DNA from: Pseudalkalibacillus sp. SCS-8
GTDB lineage: Bacteria > Bacillota > Bacilli > Bacillales > Fictibacillaceae
NCBI RefSeq assembly: GCF_040126055.1
Contig: NZ_CP143541.1
Span: 248,001 to 312,000 of the forward strand
DNA length: 64,000 nucleotides
Direction: 5' to 3'
Positions 50,950 through 60,351 of the stretch are shown here, piece after piece. A program made the position numbers and the translations under genes. The stretch's first letter is position 1. Each line of letters opens with the position of its first letter. Below the pieces are notes generated by a model that was given only the letters and a program-made list of their open reading frames with translations, did not search any database and was not told where the DNA came from.

Positions 50950-51144
50950 ATGCTTGGTCCAGGAAGTTGGATTATTATCGGTGTCGTAGCTTTGTTGATC
51001 TTCGGTCCGAAGAAATTGCCTGAGCTCGGTAAAGCAGCCGGTAAAACATTACGCGAATTCAAGAACGCGACAAGCGGTCTTGTAGACGACGATGACAACA
51101 ATGATAAAGATAAGAAAAACAAGAAGAATACGGATGAGGACTAG
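50950..51144 (+). CDS. tatA: Twin-arginine translocase subunit TatA
   Basis: 64-residue membrane protein. It has one N-terminal transmembrane helix (SWIIIGVVALLIF), the FGPKKLPELG hinge, an amphipathic helix to about residue 40, and an Asp/Lys-rich tail. ATG 50950 follows GAGGAGGTGA. It forms the Tat pore with TatC and corresponds to the TatAy position of B. subtilis. Confidence 0.94.
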   Translation: MLGPGSWIIIGVVALLIFGPKKLPELGKAAGKTLREFKNATSGLVDDDDNNDKDKKNKKNTDED

Positions 51145-51162
51145 ATAGAAAGGTAGTTTCGT

Positions 51163-51912
51163 ATGACGGATAGACAAATGACGCTTCAAAAACATATCGA
51201 AGAGCTTCGAAAGAGGATTTTCATCGTCATATTGGTTTTCGTTGGAGCGTTCATCGCCGGTTTCTTCCTCGCCATGCCGTTGATTCAATATTTGAAGCAA
51301 ACACCTGAGGCAGCAGGGTTGGAGTTGAATGTTTTCAACCTGACAGACCCACTCAGGGTTTTTCTTGATTTTGCCTTTCTAATCGGCATATTGATTACGT
51401 CACCGGTTGCCCTTTATCAGGTATGGGCTTTCATCAGTCCAGGTCTTTATGAAAAGGAACGTAAGGTGACATTGATGTATATTCCACTCACTTTTATTTT
51501 GTTCGTGGGTGGCTTATCGTTCTCATACTTCATTTTGTTTCCTTTCGTCATTGATTTCATGAATGGCTTATCGGACATGCTAGGGGTCGAAGAAGAGTAC
51601 GGCATCAACGAATATTTTCATTTCCTTTTCCGGCTGACGTTGCCGTTCGGGATTCTGTTCCAATTTCCAGTTGTTATCATGTTTTTGACGAGACTAGGAT
51701 TGGTGACACCGGATGTGCTACGTAAAATCCGGAAATACTCGTATTTCGTGCTCCTTGTGTTGGCGGGTCTGATTACACCGCCAGAATTGATTTCACACTT
51801 GATGGTGACCGTACCATTGATTATCCTATATGAGGTCAGCATCTTCATTTCACGATTTGCCTACAAGAAAGCGATGAAAACAGCTGAAGAAGCGGAAGAA
51901 ATAGAAGATTGA
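51163..51912 (+). CDS. tatC: Twin-arginine translocase subunit TatC
   Basis: 249-residue polytopic subunit that recognises twin-arginine signal peptides. The N-terminal LQKHIEELRKRIF, the six hydrophobic segments and the PALYQVWAFISPGL-like loop (here VALYQVWAFISPGLYEKER) are typical. It lies 18 bases after tatA in a two-gene unit closed by a terminator. Confidence 0.95.
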   Translation: MTDRQMTLQKHIEELRKRIFIVILVFVGAFIAGFFLAMPLIQYLKQTPEAAGLELNVFNLTDPLRVFLDFAFLIGILITSPVALYQVWAFISPGLYEKERKVTLMYIPLTFILFVGGLSFSYFILFPFVIDFMNGLSDMLGVEEEYGINEYFHFLFRLTLPFGILFQFPVVIMFLTRLGLVTPDVLRKIRKYSYFVLLVLAGLITPPELISHLMVTVPLIILYEVSIFISRFAYKKAMKTAEEAEEIED

Positions 51913-51924
51913 TTTGATAAAATG

Positions 51925-51953
51925 AAGCGACTGGAGCCCAGTCGCTTTTTTTG
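51925..51953 (+). terminator. Terminator after tatC
   Basis: AAGCGACTGG (51925-51934) pairs with CCAGTCGCTT (51938-51947) around AGC, followed by Ts. Confidence 0.93.
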
Positions 51954-51975
51954 CGTAGGTGGAGGAGATGGGATC

Positions 51976-52390
51976 GGTTATCGTGCCCTCAAAAGAGCAG
52001 ATCTCTGTTTTTGGGGTAGGATAGAGCGGTTATCGTGCCCTCAAAAGAGCGGATTTCTGTTTTTGGGGCAGGATAGATCGTTTATCGTGCCCTCAAAAGA
52101 GCGGTTTTCTGTTTTTGGGGCAGGATAGAGCGGTTATCGTGCCCTCAAAATGAGCGGATCTCTGTTTTTGGGGTAGGATAGAGTGCTTATCGTGCCCTCA
52201 AAAGAGCAGATTTCTGTTTTTGGGGTAGGATAGAGCGTTTATCTTGCCCTCAAAAGAGCGGATTTCTGTTTTTGGGGTAGGATAGAGCGGTTATCTTGCC
52301 CTCAAAATGAGCGGAACACTGTTTTGGGGGGAGGATAGAGTGCTTATCGTGCCCTCAAAAGAGCAGATTTCTGTTTTTAGTGTAGGATTA
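51976..52390. repeat. 52-bp tandem repeat, eight copies
   Basis: TTATC markers fall at 51978, 52030, 52082, 52134, 52187, 52239, 52291 and 52344, so the period is 52 (twice 53 where AAAATGAG replaces AAAAGAG). The unit reads about GGTTATCGTGCCCTCAAAAG, then AGCGGATTTCTGTTTTTG, then GGGYAGGATAGAGC. Within each unit GCCCTCAAAA and TTTTTGGGGC can form an imperfect hairpin. Units touch without spacers, so it is not a CRISPR array. Confidence 0.95.
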
Positions 52391-52443
52391 GCAACTTACA
52401 CTTCATGATCAAGAAGAAAACCCAAAGGAATTTTTTCCATACT

Positions 52444-52471
52444 TGTAACTTTCTCCGGCTTCATCAGTCTA
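52444..52471 (+). promoter_or_regulatory. Possible ECF autoregulatory promoter
   Basis: TGTAAC (52444-52449), exactly 16 bp, AGTCTA (52466-52471), close to the ECF pattern TGAAAC-N16-CGTCTA. It lies 30 bp before the sigma gene. Confidence 0.6.
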
Positions 52472-52500
52472 CATATTTAGGAAGGGGGGATGAATGGAGC

Positions 52501-53001
52501 ATGTCGGAGCCGTTCAGTGATATATATGAAACATACAAAACAGCGATCTATACCTATCTTTACCGCAGTACATACGATACTCATATTGCCGAAGAGTTGA
52601 CCCATGACACCTTTATGAAGGCGTTCAAGAACATCCGATCCTTCCGGCAAGAAAGCTCACTAAAAACCTGGTTGTTCACAATCGCCAGGAATACATACCT
52701 TTCCTATAAGGAAAAAAGCGCGACCAAATACGAAACAAGTGACGAGTGGCATGAACGCTGGGAGAGTGGCACCAACGATGTTGAAGCAATGATTGAACGG
52801 GACAGCGTTCTGTTCGTCCTTTCCACACTTACGGAGAAGGAACGGACCTATATCATACTCAGGGATCAACAAGACATGACCTATCAAGAAATCAGTGAGA
52901 TTTTAGATGAAAAAACAGGAACCGTAAAGGTCGGGATTTTTCGAGCACGGAAAAAGTTCAAGGAAACGTATCGTGATGAGTTTGGGGGGATTCAGAAGTG
53001 A
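52501..53001 (+). CDS. ECF-family RNA polymerase sigma factor
   Basis: 166-residue extracytoplasmic-function sigma factor. Region 2 is around AEELTHDTFMKAFKNIRSF and SLKTWLFTIARNTYLSY, and region 4 is LTEKERTYIILRDQQDMTYQ with the following helix-turn-helix. ATG 52501 is chosen because homology begins there; AGGAAGGGGGG lies about 11 bases upstream, which is long. It overlaps the anti-sigma gene by four bases. The target regulon is unknown. It does not obviously match SigW, SigX, SigM or SigV by the sequence visible. Confidence 0.9.
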   Translation: MSEPFSDIYETYKTAIYTYLYRSTYDTHIAEELTHDTFMKAFKNIRSFRQESSLKTWLFTIARNTYLSYKEKSATKYETSDEWHERWESGTNDVEAMIERDSVLFVLSTLTEKERTYIILRDQQDMTYQEISEILDEKTGTVKVGIFRARKKFKETYRDEFGGIQK

Positions 53002-54530
53002 AGGACAATTGTCGGTTGATAGAAGACCTGTATCCGTTATACATAGAAGGAGAGCTCAGCCCGTCCGTCAAAAAAATGGTGGAAGAGCATCTCGCAAGCT
53101 GTCCGTCCTGCGCGGCCATTTATGAAAGCGGCGAAGGGTTTAGTGAAGAAGTGGAAAGCAACGCAACAATGGAAGAAGTACCGAAATCGCTTGATGATCG
53201 GGTGAAAATGAAGATCAAGCTCAGAAGGGTCAGTTACATTGCCGCAATTCTTGGCGTCATCCTTGCCATGATGCTCTTGAACAAATATGAGAATTCGAGA
53301 CAAGAAGTGTTCAAATGGAGCGATCAAATGTATGGTGAAGCGGAGGCTCTCATTGATTTAGTCGAAAAAGCGAAGTATGCAGATATTGATTCACTACGAT
53401 TTAATAATCAAATGTACGTAGCGCGCTGGGACACGGATACGGAAGCATTCAATTGGTTCGAAAGAGAGCGGTTGGATGACACCGGGTCGCACCTGATTAT
53501 ACAAAAAGGGTCCTTATACACCACGCTTGAAACGTTACAAAAAAGGCAAAAGGATGACCGGTGGGACGATGTAGACCAAGAGGTTTACAGGAAACTGAAG
53601 GAATATAGTTATCAATACTCAAATGTAGTAGGAGATGAATATCAAAAGTTTCACCACGGTTATAGTTCCTATTTCCAGCTTGTCGATTTCAAGGCGCTTG
53701 ATCGACCTGTTGAATCGATCAACGAGCTTACTTATCATTACAACCGATTCCACAAGCTCCCGGAGAATGTCAAACGTCTATCCACTGACGAGATAAAGGA
53801 ACGGATTGGATCAATGTTAAAAGTCAAAAGCTCAGAGATCCAGGTTGAGACACACCATCGGTTCGAGGATATGGGCATGTACCCTTTCCATGTGAATCGA
53901 GATATCTCAGGTGAAATCGACATTTACACCGGTAATCTTGTTTCATACCGTTATCATGATGGTGGGAAACGAGAAAGCGAACAGGAAGGCGAGCGGATCA
54001 GTGAAGACGAAGCAAGAGAACAGCTAACCACTTTCCTGAAAACCGCTTATGGGAAAGGTGCTGAACTGTCCCTTGAATACAAAGGGATGAATCGATATGG
54101 AACGTCAGGCCATGCGTTTGTATTTACCCTAATGAATGACGGATACCCGTTGTTAAGTGGAGAGCATGAAAATTTCATAGCAGAAGTCAATGCGTTTACT
54201 GGACGTGTGGAAAACATCAACGTTAATCGCACATATATTGCTGATTCATTCTTCACAAAAGACTTTAAGGAAAACCTTTCACCGGAAGAAGGCCTCAAGC
54301 TACTCCACAAACGGGTAGAAGAAGAGGATGGCATCTTCACGGTTAAACGACGATACGAGCACACAGGAACCTTTGTTATACCGAGTACGACAACCGGGGA
54401 TTATGAGCTTGTTCATGAGTACGACCTCGTGAATGAGGAAGAGGTCAACCATAAGAATCGAGACAGAAGCAGACGCTATATTAACGCTGAAAACGGTGAG
54501 GAAGAGTATCGCTACGAACCTATGCATTAA
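52998..54530 (+). CDS. Membrane anti-sigma factor with large extracellular PepSY/YcdB-like region
   Basis: 510-residue protein. The cytoplasmic N-terminus is a zinc anti-sigma domain (Cys5, His31, Cys35, Cys38 in HLASCPSCA). A single transmembrane helix (about 78-95) follows. The extracellular part of about 410 residues has two repeats resembling PepSY/YcdB modules (ISGEIDIYTGNLVSYRY and FIAEVNAFTGRVENINV). It starts at GTG 52998, overlapping the sigma factor stop. Most ECF anti-sigmas have far smaller outer domains, so this one may sense a cell-wall or protease signal (inference). Confidence 0.85.
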   Translation: MKDNCRLIEDLYPLYIEGELSPSVKKMVEEHLASCPSCAAIYESGEGFSEEVESNATMEEVPKSLDDRVKMKIKLRRVSYIAAILGVILAMMLLNKYENSRQEVFKWSDQMYGEAEALIDLVEKAKYADIDSLRFNNQMYVARWDTDTEAFNWFERERLDDTGSHLIIQKGSLYTTLETLQKRQKDDRWDDVDQEVYRKLKEYSYQYSNVVGDEYQKFHHGYSSYFQLVDFKALDRPVESINELTYHYNRFHKLPENVKRLSTDEIKERIGSMLKVKSSEIQVETHHRFEDMGMYPFHVNRDISGEIDIYTGNLVSYRYHDGGKRESEQEGERISEDEAREQLTTFLKTAYGKGAELSLEYKGMNRYGTSGHAFVFTLMNDGYPLLSGEHENFIAEVNAFTGRVENINVNRTYIADSFFTKDFKENLSPEEGLKLLHKRVEEEDGIFTVKRRYEHTGTFVIPSTTTGDYELVHEYDLVNEEEVNHKNRDRSRRYINAENGEEEYRYEPMH

Positions 54531-54542
54531 TAACCATTAAAA

Positions 54543-54572
54543 AAGGATTGACGCTCACGTCAATCCTTACTT
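54543..54572. terminator. Bidirectional terminator between anti-sigma gene and ydiK
   Basis: AAGGATTGACG (54543-54553) pairs with CGTCAATCCTT (54558-54568) around CTCA, with an A-rich 5' side and a T-rich 3' side. It overlaps the ydiK stop. Confidence 0.88.
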
Positions 54573-54770
54573 CTTTTTCATCTTTTTTACTTTCTTACGC
54601 AGCTCGTACATCCGATAGGCGTTGAAGAAGTCGTAGGCTGCGAGTGCCATGTTGAGGATCGGCCAGAATGACCAGACACCATCCTCTCTTGCATAGAAAA
54701 TCGCTAAATACGTAAAGATGACGCCTAGTATCAAATAGGCAAATATCCAAAAAGTTGGTGAAAATCTCAT
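54567..54770 (-). CDS. ydiK: YdiK-like small membrane protein (DUF4305)
   Basis: 67 residues with two hydrophobic segments (IFAYLILGVIFTYLAIF and a second near WPILNMALAAYDFF) and a lysine-rich C-terminus. It matches B. subtilis YdiK in length and in place, between tatC and ydiL. Function unknown. ATG at 54770 has GAGGAT upstream on the minus strand; it follows ydiL by two bases. Confidence 0.85.
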   Translation of the reverse strand: MRFSPTFWIFAYLILGVIFTYLAIFYAREDGVWSFWPILNMALAAYDFFNAYRMYELRKKVKKMKKK

Positions 54771-54772
54771 AG

Positions 54773-55480
54773 TTATCCTCCAATAATGAGTTCGATGCTC
54801 TTCAGTTGTTTTTCCAGCTCCTGAATCTCGTCTCTAAAGACGACTTGGACGAGCATGACCGTCGAGTTTACAGCCACGTGAGCGATTATCGGAACAATCA
54901 ATCGTTTCGTCTTTACATATAGGAAACTGAGCGTAAAGCCGATTGCTGTATAGACGAGTATATGGCTGAAGTCCCGATGGACGATAGCGAATATGACGGA
55001 ACTGATCAGTGCTGCTATTACAAAATTCGTACGTTTATATAATGTGCCAAAGATGATTTTACGAAAGATAATCTCCTCTAATATCGGACCAATCACGGAC
55101 ACGACGAGAATAAGAAGCGGTACCGAAAGCGTCAGCTCCACGATCATCTTCGTATTTTTTGATCCAGGCTCTACACCTAAATACTGCATTTCAATGGTTG
55201 CAGCTATAATTTGTGCAATGAAGACGAGCGGTATCCCGATAATGGACCATCCGAGTGTACGGGAGAAATTCGCCCTCTCTTCGCGATGCGCCGGGTTACG
55301 GAATTCCGGCAACAGAATCCATAGGATGATGATCAATCCGATTGAAAAGCTGATGACGTTCCACAAGCCAGGAATTTTGTCCCGTGGAACATCGAGCGCA
55401 ATCAATAACGGTCCACCGATGACTCCTGAAAGAAGGGTTGCTATATACGTTATTAAAATCCAACCATATCGTTTATTCAA
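54773..55480 (-). CDS. ydiL: CPBP-family intramembrane metalloprotease YdiL
   Basis: 235-residue multi-pass membrane protein of the CAAX/Rce1-like (CPBP) family. It starts at TTG 55480, with AGAGGAG on the minus strand. The motifs EEIIFRKIIFG, FAIVHRDFSH and HVAVN supply the Glu and His residues expected for metal binding. The substrate is not known. It lies upstream of groES in the opposite direction, as in B. subtilis. Confidence 0.88.
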   Translation of the reverse strand: MNKRYGWILITYIATLLSGVIGGPLLIALDVPRDKIPGLWNVISFSIGLIIILWILLPEFRNPAHREERANFSRTLGWSIIGIPLVFIAQIIAATIEMQYLGVEPGSKNTKMIVELTLSVPLLILVVSVIGPILEEIIFRKIIFGTLYKRTNFVIAALISSVIFAIVHRDFSHILVYTAIGFTLSFLYVKTKRLIVPIIAHVAVNSTVMLVQVVFRDEIQELEKQLKSIELIIGG

Positions 55481-55648
55481 ACTTTTCTCCTCTTTCGTGA
55501 AAGAATCTTCATTTTACTCAATGTCCCATTTTAACATACAATGCCCTGAAAAACCTTTCTTATGATTCGGATAAGAGCCTACAGTTTGTATGGAATAGAC
55601 CATAACTCACATTTACATATTCATAACAAAAAAATTTCGAGATAAGTC

Positions 55649-55677
55649 TTGCAAAAAAAATGAAACTTGATTAATAT
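55649..55677 (+). promoter_or_regulatory. groESL promoter
   Basis: TTGCAA (55649-55654), 17-bp spacer, TAATAT (55672-55677), immediately before the CIRCE operator. Confidence 0.85.
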
Positions 55678-55688
55678 TATAAATGGAA

Positions 55689-55715
55689 TTAGCACTCACC
55701 TGATAAGAGTGCTAA
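55689..55715. promoter_or_regulatory. CIRCE operator (HrcA site)
   Basis: Perfect TTAGCACTC-N9-GAGTGCTAA. HrcA bound here represses groESL, and heat shock relieves it. Confidence 0.99.
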
Positions 55716-55751
55716 TAATTAAAACATAATTCCTTGAGGAGGGTGTTTCAC

Positions 55752-56036
55752 TTGTTAAAGCCGTTAGGTGATCGTATTGTAGTTGAGCTTGTAGAAAGCG
55801 AAGAAAAAACCGCAAGCGGAATCGTACTTCCAGACTCTGCGAAGGAGAAGCCGCAAGAAGGGAAAATCGTTGCAGTAGGTACAGGCCGAGTAACAGATAA
55901 CGGAGAAAAAGTTGCGCTTGAAGTATCAGAAGGCGACACTGTTATCTATTCTAAATACGCTGGTACTGAAGTGAAATATCAAGGTAAAGAATACTTAATC
56001 TTACGCGAATCTGATGTACTAGCAATCGTAGGCTAA
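55752..56036 (+). CDS. groES: Co-chaperonin GroES
   Basis: 94-residue heptameric lid of the GroEL folding chamber. TTG 55752 follows GAGGAGGGTG and gives the standard start [14 protein letters not shown]. The mobile loop ([16 protein letters not shown]) and the roof motif are present. It is co-transcribed with groEL under HrcA control. Confidence 0.97.
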   Translation: MLKPLGDRIVVELVESEEKTASGIVLPDSAKEKPQEGKIVAVGTGRVTDNGEKVALEVSEGDTVIYSKYAGTEVKYQGKEYLILRESDVLAIVG

Positions 56037-56095
56037 TTAAATCAAGATTCTTTTAAACGATTCAATCGATAGGGAAATCTTTTCCCTACATATAA

Positions 56096-57763
<1,668 letters not shown>

Positions 57764-57783
57764 TTCATGCGCCCCACCCTTAA

Positions 57784-57815
57784 AAGACTACTCCTAACGG
57801 GAGTAGTCTTTTTTT
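57784..57815 (+). terminator. groESL terminator
   Basis: AAGACTACTCC (57784-57794) pairs with GGAGTAGTCTT (57100+700 to 57810) and is followed by six Ts; the second arm ends at 57810. Confidence 0.93.
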
Positions 57816-57817
57816 AT

Positions 57818-57851
57818 GCGATATTACAATTATGTATCGCTTGCCGATATG
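57818..57851. promoter_or_regulatory. CGATAT-motif cluster upstream of the HTH/coiled-coil gene
   Basis: GCGATA (57818-57823) and TATCGC (57835-57840) form an inverted repeat. GCCGATATG follows at 57843-57851, and two more copies overlap the start codon region (57899-57917). They look like operator or binding sites of the gene product. Confidence 0.5.
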
Positions 57852-57903
57852 TCTTGCATTTAATGTCGAATACCCTCATATTTAATAATAGAGGAGGGCC
57901 GAT

Positions 57904-58644
57904 ATGCGACGCGATATACAACCGAATGAAAGAGCATTTACAACGAAGGAAGTAGCAGAAGAGGTGGGAATCGCCACCCCTACTGTAAGAAAGTATGGTC
58001 AAATATTAGAGCGGAACGGTTATGAGTTTTTGAAAGATGGCGATCGACGTATCTTTGTCCAGACAGACATCATAGCGCTCATAGCGCTACGCGATACGGA
58101 CAAGCCCCTTGACGATACAGCGAAGTCCCTTGTGGATCAACAAAAAGAGAGATTGAAAGTCCCCGATGAAACAGACATAGCGCTACCCGATACATATGAA
58201 AATCTCCCATTCGATCCGAATCAATTAAAAGAGGTATTACGAGCTGTAGTCAATGAGCTTGCAGCTACCCGAGAAATGAATGTCCAACTGAAAAACGATA
58301 TGTCCCAGCTTCGATCGACTGTTTCCCAGCTTCAACAGGATCATCATGCGATCAGTTCGAGTATTGGAAATGCTGCGCAAAAAACGAATATTAAGATCGA
58401 AAACCTGACGAAACAGCAAAGGACGCAATACGAAGAATTGCTGCAGCAGGAAAAAGAAAACTATGAGAAATTACTGCAACAAGAGAAGCAAAGAAGTGAA
58501 CAATTGCAAAAAGAAATGAAAAGCATGAGGGAAGAGCAAATAAAAGAGTGGCGCTCACAAAATGATTTCAATAAGCGCCTAGAAGAAGCGATACAAAAAC
58601 CTAAGGGCAAATGGAGCGGGCTTCTTTCCTTGTTCAGAAAATAA
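57904..58644 (+). CDS. MerR-type HTH/coiled-coil DNA-binding protein (DUF3967-like)
   Basis: 246 residues. The N-terminal MerR-like helix-turn-helix is FTTKEVAEEVGIATPTVRKY, followed by a wing (residues about 10-50). A linker leads to a long coiled coil (about 105-235, rich in Gln, Glu and Lys), then a short basic end KGKWSGLLSLFRK that could be an amphipathic membrane or partner anchor. The layout recalls RacA and plasmid-type DUF3967 proteins. ATG 57904 follows GGAGGG. Two copies of a TAGCGCTAC(G/C)CGATAC motif lie inside the gene and a third downstream. Confidence 0.8.
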   Translation: MRRDIQPNERAFTTKEVAEEVGIATPTVRKYGQILERNGYEFLKDGDRRIFVQTDIIALIALRDTDKPLDDTAKSLVDQQKERLKVPDETDIALPDTYENLPFDPNQLKEVLRAVVNELAATREMNVQLKNDMSQLRSTVSQLQQDHHAISSSIGNAAQKTNIKIENLTKQQRTQYEELLQQEKENYEKLLQQEKQRSEQLQKEMKSMREEQIKEWRSQNDFNKRLEEAIQKPKGKWSGLLSLFRK

Positions 58645-59161
58645 GGTGCTACATAGCGGATATCTCTCAAAGCGATATGAGTTAAAAGCAGTAACTGTAC
58701 AAATAGAATAAATCGTTCACGAGCTGGTCAAAGAAACAATTGATCGGTTCTTTTTTTAGAGTCATATCGCCTGGCGATATGAAGGACAAAACGACATGAA
58801 AAAGTACTTCAGATGTTTTTCATCCGACCCGATATATCTGCCATACGGTATAGCGCTACCCGATACACCCGACAAATAAATTGCACAATGTTTCAAATCT
58901 CAACAATTTCCCGAGGAATATCTACAAATTTTTCATGATCGATGACTATGAGAAATCATTAATTTTATAAGAACTGAGTTTTATTTAAAAAGGTTTCCTT
59001 TAAGTTAAAGCCCTTATTGGAAGTCTTTTTTCTTTGTACCGATTCGGTTTTTGATAAATGTGGATGAATATCCCTTTTTTTCAATTGGGCGAATATCCAT
59101 ATCAAAATTCTTGTTTTTAAATATAGTGTAAAGGAATGGGTAAAACACCTTATAGGGGAGG
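58645..59161. other. Gene-free region with recurring CGATAT/TAGCGCTA motifs
   Basis: No gene is seen over about 520 bp. It contains GCGATATG (58672-58679), the palindrome CATATCGCC-T-GGCGATATG (58763-58781), CCGATATATC (58829-58838) and TAGCGCTACCCGATAC (58851-58866). GAATATCC also occurs twice, near 59068 and 59092. Confidence 0.7.
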
Positions 59162-59170
59162 ATGGATTAC

Positions 59171-59455
59171 TTGAGCTTATTTGAAGATGGTTGCTGTGAA
59201 AAAGATGTGGAAAAGACGGAAGATAGATGCAGGGGTTGTATTTGTGAGCAATTAAAGAAATTGGATCCAGGTACTCAAGTCGAGATAACCGGAAAATCAG
59301 GGAACATTTTAGATGGTAAATTCATTGAGCTTGATAAAAAAACATGCTGTGTGAAGTTACTTGCTTCTGAAGTTGTTTCCCCATTTGAGCCTGAGATGTT
59401 CGTTATCATTTCTTGTGAAGATATCGAAAGTCTAGGATTCCCAAGAACAAGCTGA
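59171..59455 (+). CDS. Cysteine-rich small protein of unknown function
   Basis: 94 residues from TTG 59171, nine bases after AGGGGAGG; ATG 59162 abuts that site and adds three residues. The N-terminal third has Cys clusters (GCCEK, CRGCIC). The rest reads like a small beta domain (TQVEITGKSGNILDGKF). Cys-rich short proteins beside glycosyltransferases are common in spore-surface gene groups, so a coat or exosporium role is possible (inference). I do not recognise the family. Confidence 0.7.
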   Translation: MSLFEDGCCEKDVEKTEDRCRGCICEQLKKLDPGTQVEITGKSGNILDGKFIELDKKTCCVKLLASEVVSPFEPEMFVIISCEDIESLGFPRTS

Positions 59456-59476
59456 TTTTTCAGCTTGTTCTTTTTA
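59443..59476. terminator. Bidirectional terminator between convergent genes
   Basis: AAGAACAAGCTGA (59443-59455) pairs with TCAGCTTGTTCTT (59460-59472) around TTTT. It covers the end of the Cys-rich gene and abuts the end of the minus-strand glycosyltransferase. Confidence 0.93.
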
Positions 59477-60190
59477 TATCAATCCGTGGTCCAGTATCGT
59501 TCTGAAGTCTTTATTACGATAAACAATTTTACAACGTGATAGCAGTCGTTTATTGGAGGCATCAGAAGTATGGTATTTCGGCTGTTCATTTCTAAAATAT
59601 ACATAATTACTTCTCGAGCCTGAGTAAATTGGAATATTACGATTGAGGCATGAATGGACAAACCCTGTATCCTCTCCAAGGTTTAAGTGAGGGAACTGTA
59701 TGTGCGGGAATATAGATTTATTGAAAACAAGGGTAGATCCAGCTACAACGCGGTTTTTAATACTGACCTGATGGTTGATGAATCTGTTTTCACAGTTTGG
59801 CATATAGATGCCAAGCAGGTTTCGGGACGTGAAATAGATGTAAATGGATCTTTTCCCAACAACTTGTGCATTTGTTGTGGCAAGGATTGTTAGTGATTCA
59901 GTCAAATAATCCGGTCCGTAGTAATCGTCATCATCGAACTTCGCAATGATATCGTATTTGGCTTTTTGTAGGGCGAAATTCAAACATTCCCCTAACGACG
60001 TAGCCTCAGAAAGCTGGTAAATGATAACGTCCTCATACTTTTTTGCTTCTTCTTCCCATTTCTCTTTATTCATTTCATCTTTATTCAACACAATGATGAG
60101 TTCCTTCTCTTCAACTTTTTGTTGCTCATAATTCTGAAAGATGTTGGCCATACAGTGATCCCTGAAGGTACAGGTGATAACTGAAACCAT
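59474..60190 (-). CDS. GT2-type glycosyltransferase
   Basis: 238 residues from ATG 60190, which has GGGAGG upstream on the minus strand. The start VSVITCTFRDHCM and the nucleotide-sugar/metal motif AKFDDDDYYGPDYL (DxD) fit glycosyltransferase family 2. A GEDTGFVHSCL segment resembles the acidic catalytic ED motif. Acceptor unknown. It is divergent from the three other transferases. Confidence 0.85.
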   Translation of the reverse strand: MVSVITCTFRDHCMANIFQNYEQQKVEEKELIIVLNKDEMNKEKWEEEAKKYEDVIIYQLSEATSLGECLNFALQKAKYDIIAKFDDDDYYGPDYLTESLTILATTNAQVVGKRSIYIYFTSRNLLGIYMPNCENRFINHQVSIKNRVVAGSTLVFNKSIFPHIQFPHLNLGEDTGFVHSCLNRNIPIYSGSRSNYVYFRNEQPKYHTSDASNKRLLSRCKIVYRNKDFRTILDHGLI

Positions 60191-60351
60191 ATGAATGACC
60201 TCCCTGAATTTACAAGTCACAGGACATTAAGGGGCTCCATATCATGTAAAAGTATATATGAAGGATATGCCAGACAGGGGAAATAAGTACGATTGTTCAG
60301 GTGTTTTGGATATTTTTCGGAGTCTCAACATGGTAAGGGGTTAATTGACTT

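Noticed and set aside
51922..52128. 68-codon frame at the start of the 52-bp array
   Set aside because: It begins in the tatC terminator and consists of repeat-derived residues.
51976..52390. 52-bp array considered as CRISPR
   Set aside because: Units are contiguous with no variable spacers, and no cas genes are present.
54993..55565. 190-codon plus-strand frame opposite ydiL
   Set aside because: Antisense to a recognisable membrane protease with its motifs and ribosome-binding site; no independent support.
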